NCBI RefSeq assembly: GCF_905220415.1
Contig: NC_059537.1
Coordinates: 9,245,622-9,309,621, forward strand
Source: Colias croceus
Taxonomy: Eukaryota > Arthropoda > Insecta > Lepidoptera > Pieridae
Reading direction: 5' to 3'
DNA: 64,000 nt
Part shown: in pieces, positions 1 to 11,190 of the stretch
How the letters are laid out: each line of letters opens with the position of its first letter
Numbering within the stretch: position 1 is the stretch's first letter
The notes under the pieces: generated by a model
What the model was told of the DNA's origin: nothing
Database searches by the model: none
The model's input: the letters and a program-made list of their open reading frames with translations, nothing else
Position numbers and translations under genes: made by a program

Positions 1-1158
1 TGTTAACGTGGCTATATTGTTAGTTATTGATAGTACAATTTGGAAACTACCGACCAATATACCTACCTATAGCATAGCATAAATCTGCTGTATGAAATGT
101 TGAAGAAAAATAATCCTTATTACTTTTAATAACTTCTATCTTTTCTTTTTTACGTAAAATATTTAATGAAATATCATAATAGAAGATTTAAATGAAGCGA
201 CGTAAAAAAATATTATCATGCAAATTACAATGAAAATTGTGGTTATCAGAACTGACAGTGAATAATTATAAAATTGGCATTTACTTAATTAACTCTTTAT
301 TGTGGAATTAAATGGAGTGAAGAAAAATTTAATTATTCAGCAGGTCATTAATCCTGTGATCCAAGCGGGGTCTGACGGCTGAGATTGAAGTGCCATGGAT
401 TTCAGTTTTATCTTTAATATAAATTAATTTCAGGAAAATTGCTTAACAAACTTATGCCCGTAATGGCAATTATCAAAACTGGTGTGATTTATCGAGGATT
501 ACGGAGAATCGTTGGGCGAAATTTCAATGGGGAATAATCTTATCTCAGATGTAATTTCATGTGTGTTTGATAGAGATTGATTTGGTTCTGTTATCTGTAT
601 GTTATACATATATAAATGTATAGAGAACATTAATTATATACTAACAAAGTACCTATTAACAAATTAAATCAGAACAGCAATATAATAGTCCATCACTTTA
701 CTTATAAAATATGCAAATGAATTTCGTACATCCTAAATTACATTTTGATGTATTCGTAAAAATAATTAAAATGTTTCCATAATTGTAAACATGTTATTCT
801 GTTAATGGAAACATCGACGTTATTTACGTTTTATTTGCTACTTTAACTTGAATCAAACAGAATATATTAAATTGATTTGCTTTTAATTAAATTGTATATC
901 GAATTTGATTGATAGGTATTTTATCACATATCAGTGCAATGGTAAATAACACAAATTAACGATGATATCCTGATAAAATTATCTTCAATGATCCTTTAAT
1001 ATATGGAATTATTTATTAGGTGAACTGTACAAGTAGGTATAAGTATATTAGGTAGGTACGTTAAAGAGAAGTGTTACCTACATACAGTTATGTTCATTAC
1101 CTTGATATCTACTATACATATATCATGTATACTATGTAGATACATAGCTATCGTCTTT
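1..1158. other. AT-rich intergenic or intronic DNA, no gene seen
   Basis: All frames are broken by frequent stops. No repeat, RNA gene or recognisable protein segment was seen. The stretch ends where the palindromic element begins. Confidence 0.6.
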
Positions 1159-1160
1159 AT

Positions 1161-1720
1161 AGTTCAGGATACATCGCCCATTTTTGCAAGTGACTACTAT
1201 CAAGCTGATTTTCCGTTTGTAGCTTTATTTTGATGAGACACCGAATAATTTCGTGTACGAAACTCTCGATTGTGGTAGCTAACAGAGATAACAAGGATAA
1301 AATTTTTTGATTTGGTGGTTCTCAAATATTTATTACGCAATTTGTAGGACAATATGTCTGTTGAATTATATAAACATTAACTAAGTGAAAACAAAAAAAT
1401 CAGCTTGTTAGTAATCATTTATGATGACCTCGTTATCGATACACTTTGGAAAGGGAACAACCATAGATTTTGTAGGACAAATATTTTTTCGAATAATTTA
1501 GGTAATTTATCTTGAGATTGAACAATAAAAAATTCATTCAGTTAGTAATAAATATTTGAGAACCATCAAATCAAAAATTTTTATCTTTGTTATCTCTGTT
1601 AGCTACCACAATCGAGACTTTCGTACACGAAATTATTGGGCGTCTCATCAAAATAAAGCTACAAACGGAAAATTAGCTTGATAGTAGTCACTTGCAAAAA
1701 TGGGCGATGTATCCTGAACT
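1161..1720. mobile_element. Palindromic foldback MITE-like element, 560 bp
   Basis: Positions 1161-1336 and 1545-1720 are reverse complements of each other over about 176 bp, with only around nine differences. The outer ends read AGTTCAGGATACATCG and its complement. The central 1337-1544 is unique and AT-rich. No protein is encoded; the 80-codon reverse ORF that overlaps the right end runs into flanking sequence and resembles nothing I know. The bases next to both ends are AT, which could be a 2-bp target duplication or simply an extension of the palindrome. The structure fits a non-autonomous DNA transposon; the superfamily is not determined. Confidence 0.8.
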
Positions 1721-1722
1721 AT

Positions 1723-3888
1723 TAGTTAAATGACTGAAAATAGGGCTTTGGCCAATTGTACCCGGAATGTAAAGATATTGACAATTTGCGCCGATCCGCA
1801 CCAAAACGATGTTTTTAAAAAAATAGCCGGCTTTAATAAATCCGCTGTATACGAAACAACAAAATTCAATTTTCTGGTTAAATGAATCACTTGCACCAAA
1901 GTGCAACTCGTATGCGGTTGGAGCGTTCATTTTTTGTGTTTTCGGTCAAGTTACCAATGAAATTTTTTGCATAGCTTGCCATATTACAAGCTGCATATGT
2001 ATATCATATATGCTTGCATAGCTTTATACACTATAAATATGAATAAAGCAAATCACAAAGCTCTATTGTATTTCCCATGTTTTGAAGCAGGCCAAAATAA
2101 ATTTTAATTTCGTAAACATTGTTCCTCCCGAGTCCCGAGGACTCTCTTCAATGTTTCACTTTCAATACTGTTTTCGTTCTTAACTTATTGAAGTATCTCT
2201 TTAATGGAAGTGCAAATTTAACCTAATAAGGAAAAAATTCTAATAGGGATATTATCTCTATTGGCCAAAAAATGTTCGTAAACAACATTTACATGTTATA
2301 CAACTTGTTTATCTTTTGCTCGCCGCATTTGTATAATTTCTTTCGTATCTTATGAATACCTTCGTTATTCATTCAGTAGTTAGCATTTCTACATTACCAT
2401 ACTTGGCCGTTATTCTCCCATTTCCCTACTGTTATAATTCCACGTCGGATACTTTATTACTCCATCTAAGTGAATAACGTTCATTGGAGTTTATTCCGCT
2501 AAAAATTGAACTGTAACAACCGTCCAAAACTTTTAATTGTGCTTAGAGTTTAAGTATTAAGGGCTGATATTGATACTTGTTTTACATTTTGGTTAATAAA
2601 AGTATTATTTATATACCAAGCAATTAGATTCAATAAAGGTCGAGCTTAAAAGTTCACAGCATCACAGTCCCCATTATCAGCTTATCTGGAAACGGTACAC
2701 AGATTCGCTAGATATTTCACACGAATTTTCAGAGAAATATGATTTTACATTTCGAAATGATGTTTTCAAAAATTCTATGTTGCATGATGAATGCACTTAC
2801 GAATTTAATATCCAGTATTCACTCAAATTACAATGTTTCAGAGTTTGTACGGAGAGTAATTAAATAGATACGAAATCTAAAGCAGCTAAACTATGTGGAA
2901 TAAAACGCAAGTCGTGGCGTTGTTATATTGAAAATCTCTAAGTTTATTAATCGATTTAATGTGCGGTGGACAACAAGGGTGTACTAGTTTAACTTGTTTA
3001 AGGTTCAACTTCCTTCATTTATTGGTAGTCTGCGTTTATCTGATGTGACAACATTTACGCGTCGAATTATAATATAAATTATCCGACACCTCGCTAAGTT
3101 GTGAAACGCCGTTTCTGTTTACGTTCCGTCGAAAATTGTTATTTGTTTATTTATGAACGTAGTTAATTGTAGGAAGTTATAAAAAATTCTCACCAAAAAA
3201 TAATATTGCTATGATTTTTTTTGACAAAAACTTACTCAATACGGCATAGAGATGTTTCCTCTTTATGTGGAACTTAAACACGTATAAATTTCGATATAAA
3301 GAAGTGTAGCAAAATATAATGTAAGCTCTGAATTAAGCAGGAGCAATGTTGTTTTCTTTCAAAAAACAATTCAACTCAACATTCATTCATAAACCATTAT
3401 TTTACATACACGTCAAACTTGCTGTTTTTTTTAATCTCCATAAATACATAATATGTAATATTATAATGAGAATTTTGTTTCAATGGAAAACAAATTACTT
3501 AATAGAGACACTATTACATAAAACATCTTATATTAAATACTCCTAGATTTTCTCTCTTGTATTCAAATATTTAATTGAATTGCAAACAAAATCATACTGG
3601 ACTACTAATAAATGCACACCATCATTAATAGGATTTCAAAAAAATTATAAAATTCATTTCATACTCGTGTATTATATTTTCAGGCAATGGTTGCTTCAAT
3701 AACATATTATTGCCATAGCGGCATACAATTATTTTATCACACTGTAATCCCTTTAAATACTACAAAACAATAATTAATAAAGAATATAAAAAAAAATATT
3801 ACTCGCTATAAAGAAATGTGTGACATTGAGGTTTTTCATTATTTTTTTTCTAATATTTCTCAGAGCTAGAGTAATACGTCGAGACATT
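1723..3888. other. AT-rich DNA, no gene seen
   Basis: Contains only short chance ORFs, such as 66 codons at 3346-3546 that are rich in Phe, Ile, Tyr and Lys as expected from AT-rich noncoding DNA. No repeat boundary or conserved motif was recognised. Confidence 0.55.
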
Positions 3889-4005
3889 TTGGGTCACCGG
3901 TACAAAAGCGTAGCTTCTTATGTCTGTTTTAGATATTACTGTGGTACTACATGAGCTTTTGTAGTTTTTCATTTCAGTGTCAGACATTACAAAGTAATTA
4001 TAAAT

Positions 4006-4083
4006 CACTAGCAAGAGCGCGTCCCTAGTATGGCATCTGTCATCATCGCCTTTGAAGCGCTGTCATCTTCCAAGCTCCATAGC
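4006..4083 (+). repeat. Left 78-bp inverted repeat arm
   Basis: Begins CACTAGCAAGAGCGCG and ends CAAGCTCCATAGC. It is essentially identical to the reverse complement of 7077-7154. The near identity contrasts with the heavy decay of the coding region between the arms. Confidence 0.9.
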
Positions 4084-4277
4084 GTTTATGAATTCGTGCG
4101 CAATAACATCGCGCAGAATATAATTCTCGAATTCGAATATATATAATTATAATTCTCGAATATTAAGTGTGATAAAACACACACGCGTTAAATTTTAGTG
4201 TTTTTCTAGTGAAAAACGGAATTAGTATAGAAAAGCCACAGAATGAGCTACAGCCTTCTAGTTAGACAATTATCTTT

Positions 4278-5239
4278 TTGTCTACAAGGATTGTTCCAAT
4301 TAACTCTACAGGTCCCGGAGACCATAGAGATTTTGGGAAGGCAGGTTTGGCACATCAATTACAAAGTGTACATTGTAAGCCTGGATACTTGTGCCTCATG
4401 TGTGATACTATAGAAATGTCTGTGTTATTGCCAGTCCCAAAAGCCTCAAAGATAGAGCATACTGTGGTAGTCATTAAAAGGACCATGTCTTGCACTAAAT
4501 AAGAGTTGCAGACAGTTCTAGACATCTAACACTGAGAGGACTGTACAGTTGTCGCCTCCAGGTATTTCTCTAGAGTTTCGCGCACAGCAGACCAAGAGAG
4601 AAAGGCTTTCCCTCTACATGCTATACAAGACTTAAGAGTTGTGGAAAAGAAACATAAACAGAAATGTAATAGTCTTTGTAAAAGAACAAGTTTCTCACTT
4701 CCTAACTACAGATACCGCGGATGCGGGCTGAGTAGGACATCTGAACAGTACTTACCTGTCAGAGAAATGGAGAGGGAAGCAGGGGACTTGGCATTAGAAC
4801 TTCTGACTTATATGTCGTGTACCAGATATGCAATAAAAGTGCTTCTGAGTAAATTGCAAGGGGCGCACATCCTGTAGCCCAAGCTATCAATCAGACTTTC
4901 GTCGCCCACATACAAAGGTTGCTGACTCTCTTAGCTCTTACAACTGAGTAACTGTACCTAGCTGAAAAGTTGAGAATAACTCTTGGCACGCTTCCAGGAC
5001 GCCTAAATGGCCTTTGATTTAGATTGCCTCTCAAGAAATCAACCTGTACCGGAGTGGCTTCTCCTACCTTGTACAACAGGAAATATAATATTTCGGAAGC
5101 TCCTGATATGGACCATTTCGCTACCCAAAGGAATGCTTTAGTGCCAAGGCATATTTGCCAAAGCCTGCTCCGAATTTTGCGACATCTGCAGTCGTTGATG
5201 GAGCTGACGCCTAGACTGAATATTCCTTTTCAAGGGTAA
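4278..5239 (+). pseudogene. Decayed DIRS-like reverse transcriptase (C-terminal part) and RNase H
   Basis: No single frame is open, but motifs in the right order appear by switching frames. Around 4377 (frame of 4278) is KPGYLCLM followed by a LPVPKASKI segment, as in the RT connection region of DIRS-like pols; the same frame then hits stops at 4500 and 4527 while still reading ELQTVLD. From 4705 comes TTDTADAG, resembling the first catalytic RNase H motif (TTDA-D-GWG), ended by a stop at 4729. GAHIL lies near 4863, EKLRITLGTLPGRLNGL at 4964-5014, VPEW at 5046, and DMDHFATQRNALVP at 5105 onward. The order 'LPGR-NG-AD-LSR ... PEW-L ... DLFAT' is characteristic of DIRS-like RNase H ends. At least three frameshifts and several stops make it non-functional. 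The N-terminal RT, gag and recombinase were not found. Family placement is from memory of motifs, not from a search. Confidence 0.7.
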
Positions 5240-6151
5240 TCCTCCAAGTGCACTAGCGCACCTCGCACCCCGGGACTGGGGCAGATACATAGCACCCAAG
5301 GGTGGCTTATGGTTGATATAATAAATAATAATAATATACGGGCATTTCTCCGCAACTCAATGTCAAGCGCCTAAAGATGGCTTATGGTTATTGACTATTA
5401 TGGTTATATATGGTTATTGACCCGGAAGTCATGAGCACTCAGACCATTGGTGAATGGCCTTACGGCCTTATGGCCCCCCAACTGCTCAGTCAGAAAAGGG
5501 GGGGGGGGAGGGGAGAAAACAGCCCATTGTAAAGCAAAGGAGAAAGAGCAGTTAAGTAGTGGTGCCCCTCCACAGTGCCAACATATGACCCTCCAAGCAG
5601 GAGGTAACTTTCATAATGCAATGCTAAAAAAAAAAAAAAAAGAATGCATGTAATCTAGTACACAGGGATTCTTTTTAATTGGCTTAAGTCTATCATAAGC
5701 AAGCTGACCCTGTTCATGACATGAACATGACTTCTGAAAACCTCAAAATACAGTTTTTTATCACAGCAAGATAAGATTATAACCTGACCTGAATTTGGAT
5801 ACTAAATGGATACAACAACACATTATCCATCAGGTGGTCGGTTGTGAGGAAACTCAGACACATAGATATGCCCAGTGGCCCATGTGGAAAGGTTGGTTCA
5901 AGTAACAAAGGACTGATTTTCAATCTTAAAAGTAGATAATTGATTCTTATCTATAAAGGGGCGGACCCTTTAACCTTGCAACACAAACCTTTATCTCTGG
6001 CTAGTTAAGGTCCCTCCAGATCTTAAAGACAGTAAACGTAGCAGCCCTGTCCAGCAGTGGCTTCAAGAATGTGGTAAGGGCACCAACCCGTGGAGGCAGT
6101 GGAAGGACCATACAGTCAATTATAAAAGTTTTACTGTCAATCAGTCAATTT
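5240..6151. other. Non-coding remainder of the composite element
   Basis: Includes duplicated 'GGCTTATGGTT' phrases (5306, 5379), a run of about 12 G at 5499-5510 and an A tract at 5626-5640. Positions 5974-6150 are open on the plus strand for 59 codons (includes VPPDLKDSKRSSPVQQWLQ); this could be another retroelement relic but I do not recognise it. Confidence 0.4.
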
Positions 6152-6162
6152 AGCCAGTGCCA

Positions 6163-6299
6163 TTTTTTTTTTTTTTTTTTTTTGTGTGGTGTTTCTCAAT
6201 GTTAGCCAGAAGGGCTTCTACATTTTAACGCGGACGCGGGGGTGAACTGAAGGTTCACCCTGGTAGCGACATGCACAAGGGCGTCCCCCCTTGACGGGG
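6163..6299 (-). mobile_element. Short poly(A) retroposon (SINE or LINE 3' end) with target-site duplication
   Basis: A run of about 21 T at 6163-6183 is the complement of a poly(A) tail, followed by a 116-bp GC-richer body. The insertion is bounded by an exact 11-bp direct repeat, AGCCAGTGCCA, at 6152-6162 and 6300-6310. Poly(A) plus a duplicated target of this size indicates LINE-mediated retroposition on the minus strand. No clear tRNA A and B boxes were found, so it may be a 5'-truncated LINE 3' end rather than a full SINE. It inserted into the DIRS-like complex and is therefore younger than it. Confidence 0.85.
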
Positions 6300-6953
6300 A
6301 GCCAGTGCCAGTGAGTCTGGTTTACTTTAAGGTAACCTGAAACTGTTTAATTTATTATTTAATTCAGTGTAATTAATTTAAGATCATAGTAATGATCAAT
6401 GTGTAACAAACATGCTTAATGCTTAAGGTACAGTTGTGTTAACATTGCTTATTATAGTTATATTATATACAGATGTTATTTACTGTAGTATTTAGCCTTA
6501 GAGGCTCCATTGTTTATCCTTGGTGACATTGATCTTCCTTTGAGTTATAATTTTTAAAATTTTATTTTTATGTTATTATTTGAACTTTGATTTGTATCAA
6601 AGATATAGAGAAATAATTAAGCAGTTCTTAGGTTCTAAGACTTAGTTCATTAGTATTGGCTTATTGAGAAGATTATCTGAGGAGAATAATTTAAAATTTA
6701 GAGGATACCTATATGGTTAGTTCTTACAATATGAAAGAAAAACAATTTTTGTTGTTATTACATAACCCCCTTGTATTGTTTTTAGAATTTAAAATATAAC
6801 TTTATTTTACAATACAACAGGTTCATTTAACATTCTGTAAGGAATGAAATTTAAGTTGTTAATACAGCACTTAGGTATTACAATATTAACAAGATAATTT
6901 ATTTTCAACATAGCGTTTGTATGTCTTTCTTCACCAGCAGATATCAAACACAT

Positions 6954-7303
6954 CTTCATCCAACGCTGTGTGTTTTAGAAAGACACATAATATTGATGTT
7001 TTGCATTAAAACAAAACATGTATTATGTGTCGAATAAAACACACAGCGTTGCAGTTTACTGCTTGCTGATGAAGATGCTATGGAGCTTGGAAGATGACAG
7101 CGCTTCAAAGGCGATGATGACAGATGCCATACTAGGGACGCGCTCTTGCTAGTGAGGTGAAAGATCCATCGATATTTGGTAAGGTGACCCAATTTGCATA
7201 GAGATATATAGGATTCATAGACTGCTTTCTTCATCCAACGCTGTGTGTTTTATTCGACACATAATACATGTTTTGTTTTAATGCAAAACATCAATATTAT
7301 TAA
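6954..7303. repeat. Multi-copy foldback block at the right end of the composite element
   Basis: The phrase TTCATCCAACGCTGTGTG, followed by a T run and GACACATAAT, occurs at about 6957 and again at about 7230 in direct orientation, and inverted at about 7021-7053. As a result 6957-7053 folds on itself, and 6985-7053 is also the complement of about 7232-7300. One copy of the 78-bp arm (7077-7154) lies between. A related AAAACACACACGCGTT phrase sits inside the left end near 4175. Such an internal complementary region would fit DIRS-type ends, but nested MITE insertion is equally possible. Confidence 0.7.
7077..7154 (-). repeat. Right 78-bp inverted repeat arm
   Basis: Reverse complement of 4006-4083 from GCTATGGAGCTTGG to CTTGCTAGTG. 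Together the pair defines a 3.15-kb inner unit. Confidence 0.9.
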
Positions 7304-7345
7304 CTCCCTTAACTCCTCATCGCGATCGCATCGAAGAAAATGATG

Positions 7346-7389
7346 CAAAGGTTCAAATTACACTTTGATGAGTGTAATTTGAACCTTTG
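7346..7389. repeat. Perfect 19-bp hairpin
   Basis: Stem 7346-7364 (CAAAGGTTCAAATTACACT) is an exact complement of 7371-7389, with a 6-nt loop TTGATG. It sits just right of the foldback block. It may be a transposon end-to-end junction or a structured RNA; sequence alone does not decide. Confidence 0.85.
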
Positions 7390-8857
7390 ATATTATTATT
7401 ATAACCATTTATTTTTTATTTTGTTTACAATGCTTTCAACTAATTGTTTTGATGTTTACGAGAAAAGATCATCTCACGGATTTTCTTGTTTTTGTTGTTT
7501 GTCATACTTTTCTTTTAAACACTTCATAACGAAATAATAACTTATACTTTGCAAAACAAATATTTAATCAGACTTAAAACAAACGAGTGCCAACAAAGCG
7601 AACAACTTTATAACGTAATTCCGTCAAAAATTCATTGCGCCCTTTGATTTTATGCCCGCTGTGTAAATGTGATACTTTCGTTTTACAACGCATCATCAAA
7701 GTTATATAAGCATCAACAGCGTTTTAGGTAAATGTTGGAACAAATAACTTTGTTGTGGAGGATAAACGGCCGGGGAAACTTGCAGGTCCCCCGGGCCACT
7801 TAAAACTTATGTGGCTTCGTTAACCATAGTTACAATATTCGACTGACACTACCACGACGACTCTCCAAATATGATTGTTCAAATGTCTTCGCTTTAGATT
7901 TATTCGGGATTGTAAATCACAGAGATCATCCGACCGAAAGTAATACATCAAAGTTTAAATTGAAATTGTTGTGGTGTTTTCGTCCTCTGTATTTGAACTT
8001 GTTAATAGAAATTGGTTGCATTTAATGTCTTTCTTGAGATTTAGTCCTAAAATATTCCGAACTATGTTTGATATAATTCTATTCATTCATCTTTATGCTT
8101 ATTTAAATTCTGAGGTTTCAATAGCTACTAGTTACCGTTATACATTTAATATTTATCAAATCTAGAGAATTCGTGGCAAACGGCCTTAATAAATTATTCT
8201 GTAACAACTAGTGGTCTTATTCATGGTTAACTGGACATTGTGATGAATTTTATTATTCATTAAAATTAAGCTTATTAACATTTTGTACAATTTTGATTTT
8301 TAAGGCCCAAACTATTTAAATAATCTATCATATTATCTATATATGTATCTCGTTTATCCAATCACCAGTTTTCAAACAAATTTTTAGTATATTGGTTATA
8401 ACTCCAACAGCATAAATCAGTACTTACCTAAATTTTTATAATCCATCATGCATTCTGAAATATTTTCAAATAACTTTACACGAGTCTGAATTTGCTTCAA
8501 TTCGAATATCTAAAATCGTTTTCGATATCTGTAATACTTTAGTTTATGGAAAATGATACGAATGTCGAATATTCGAGAAGCATGATCGTCGAGCTGTCTA
8601 CTGTAGCTTTCCGAGTAAACATGGCGTCATGGCGTGCAATCTTCATTTCAGCGTTTGGATATAGATGTCCGCGTCGGTTCAATCGGAATAAACTTTGATA
8701 GTTACGCCGGGTATAACTTGGAAGATAAACTACATCATAAAACGTCCCTGCGTTGTAAAAATGCATTAAACATACGAAATGTTTGCGCGAATACATCAAG
8801 TCGGAATGGCATGTTAGTGCGCTATGTATGTTGGTACTAAGTGCTCAATACTTTGGA
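7390..8857. other. AT-rich DNA, no gene seen
   Basis: Short overlapping ORFs on both strands (for example 8539-8799 minus and 8634-8840 plus) have no recognisable product. No repeat boundary was identified. Confidence 0.5.
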
Positions 8858-8997
8858 ATAATCTGTGCTTGATGACAGAATACAGAAAGAGGCTAACATG
8901 ATCTGTAGAATTCTAATTCGAATTTTATATGCTTTATAATCTGTGCTTGATGACAGAATACAGAAAGAGGCTAACATGATCTGTAGAATTCTAATTC
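8858..8997. repeat. Tandem duplication, period 78 bp
   Basis: A 62-bp segment at 8858-8919 recurs exactly at 8936-8997, giving a period of 78 bp. The 16 bp between the copies is not repeated after the second copy. It creates a duplicated peptide in a reverse-strand ORF, which is a by-product. Confidence 0.95.
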
Positions 8998-10401
8998 TAA
9001 ATTCTTGCTCGTTGATATTTTGGTGTAAAGACTCAATGCGAGTACCTATTCGTTTACACATGAAAAATTGGGAAATAATGTTCTTGTTATAGCAGTAAGT
9101 ATAGCTCTTTGTTTGTTTGGTTCCAACTCACCTTTAACCATTTCAATCAATAAATGCCAGAAGGTTATAAATAATATTTACATTCAGTCTGGTCTTCTAA
9201 TGTCAAATTAAATTTGCCTTACTTCTAAGCACTCAAATTATGACAAAATAAAATGGAGCCTAAAAATATATCAACAAGTTAATGTCGCAATAGTAACGAG
9301 CTTGAATAGAGCGGCTTAACATAGTGGCTAATTAGTTTAGTTGAGAGGACACGAGTTACAATTTAGACAAATTATTTAGACTAGCTAAATTAAATTAATG
9401 ACTACATTTATTGCAGCATAACGAGCGGAATTAGTACCGTGTTTATATTGCTTCAAACACATTTGCTAAATTATAATTGTAGGAGATTGTTTTTACTATA
9501 AACTTTTGATCGCTAAATTGGTTTAATATTAACGTATATCTGTTCTATTTACGATAACGATAACGAGCTATTTTTATATTTAAATAATTCTGAATTAACA
9601 ATGCGCTATGCGAAAGACTGACATTACTTATTACGTAAGTGAACTTTGTTCTACTGCGTCTCTAAATCTAGTTTATTATTCGGTCGTGTCAATACACGGT
9701 GATATCTCACTACCACAATGCATTGACTAATAAATTAATTGTTCTCGTACATTGAGTTTGGAAGCATTTAAAGCTTCCGAACTCGTTCACCGTTCGAAAT
9801 GCAACGGAGTCGGAGTACATAATGACACAGCTTAACTAACTTTTGTAAATTACCTCCGTGTACCCGGCGAGTTAGAACAAAGTTTATATTTCTAACTGTC
9901 GGCACAAGTGGCCTCATAAAGCAGCGTTAACTAGTCTAAAAAATCAACGTGGCGCTTCTCCGCACAGGAGTCGCACTTAACCCTATTTCCTTGAGGGCGG
10001 GCGTATGAATTTATGATGGTAATGATGAAATGTAAGCTTCGCGATGGAATGAACGCTCCGCCGAGTCTACAATAATTTTATTCGAATATATATAACGTAG
10101 CTCGCTGAAATATGAAAACTGTTATTGAATAATGGAAAACTGAACGTATTCAGTGCTCTTGATGTTATAGTATGTGGTATTTGTTTATTACAAAGAATTA
10201 CGGAGTTCTACTTCGTAATGTTATTGGCTACATTGTAATGTAGGTCGTGATCCAGGCTTCATGCTTTGAAAATATGTAGGGTAATAGTGATAAATATGTA
10301 ACAGATTTCGGAAATGATTTATGGAAAAATAGTGATTGTCATTATATAAATCTAGAGTAGAGAATACACTAAAATTAAATATGAATTGTTGATTATTTTT
10401 A
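8998..10401. other. AT-rich DNA, no gene seen
   Basis: Slightly higher GC at 9950-10070 but no extended ORF, splice-bounded exon or RNA gene could be supported. Confidence 0.5.
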
Positions 10402-10685
10402 ACCACATTATTGAAGGGGACAGAAACTTAGATATTCTTTTTCATAGACATGATTTATAAGTGTGTAAATACATTTTTTAACTTAGTAAACTACAATTTT
10501 TGAAAATAAAAGAATTTTTCGTAACTTTCCAAACTTCGCGAATACCACATCATTGAAGGGGACAGAAACTTAGATATTCTTTTTCATAGACATGATTTAT
10601 AAGTGTGTAAATACATTTTTTAACTTAGTAAACTACAATTTTTGAAAATAAAAGAATTTTTCGTAACTTTCCAAACTTCGCGAAT
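10402..10685. repeat. Near-exact 142-bp tandem duplication
   Basis: 10402-10543 and 10544-10685 match with a single difference that I can see (T at 10409 against C at 10551). Both copies begin ACCACAT and end CTTCGCGAAT. The adjacency and near identity indicate a recent local duplication or an assembly artefact; no target duplication or coding content is evident. Confidence 0.95.
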
Positions 10686-11190
10686 TACTTCCGTCCAACA
10701 AAATATTTAACGAATTGTTGTTACGTAAAATTATGCGAACTTAACAATTATGTCATTAGACCTTTGAAAGTTAATCAGCTCAGAGTTTCCGATTAAATTA
10801 AGGTGAAGAGATTCGCTAAACACGTTTTGCTAAAGAGTGTCAATTTTTATTCCTAAAGGTAAAATGTTAATCATATTAAAATGTATTCGGCAGTCGAAAT
10901 ACAAACGCTTTAAAGGGGTTGGCTGTATTGAAATGTTTTGACAGCTCTAGAAATGCATTTGAAAACGCAAAGCTCTAAAATAGACTGTGGATGAATTCTG
11001 CGGCTTCGTCATCGAATATCTGCGCACTTTTAATGTAGGTACGTAAAAATATGAGTGTTTTTTTACCTTTACTTCATTGTAGTGCAGTCTGATCCTTACA
11101 GAAATCTACATTTCTAATATTACGAATAAGACAAAGCGAAATTATTTCATGAATACAGATGTCAAGACGGTTTTGTCGAAGTAAGGTATA
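10686..11190. other. AT-rich DNA, no gene seen
   Basis: Only short chance ORFs. Ends at the inverted-repeat element. Confidence 0.5.

Larger units (their letters stand above)
3889..7192. mobile_element. Composite element bounded by inverted repeats, holding a decayed DIRS-like retrotransposon
   Basis: The outer ends are complementary: GGGTCACCGGTAC at about 3891 against the complement of GGTAAGGTGACCC ending at about 7190. Inside these lies a much better inverted pair of 78 bp (4006-4083 and 7077-7154). Between them is a degraded RT-RNase H coding region on the plus strand (4278-5239), a G-rich tract, an A tract and a younger retroposon (6163-6299). Inverted terminal repeats together with a DIRS-type RT-RNase H are expected of DIRS-order elements, which have split or inverted repeats rather than direct LTRs. 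The interval is shorter than an intact element and lacks a recognisable gag or tyrosine recombinase. An alternative is a DNA transposon with TIRs that picked up retroelement sequence. Confidence 0.6.
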
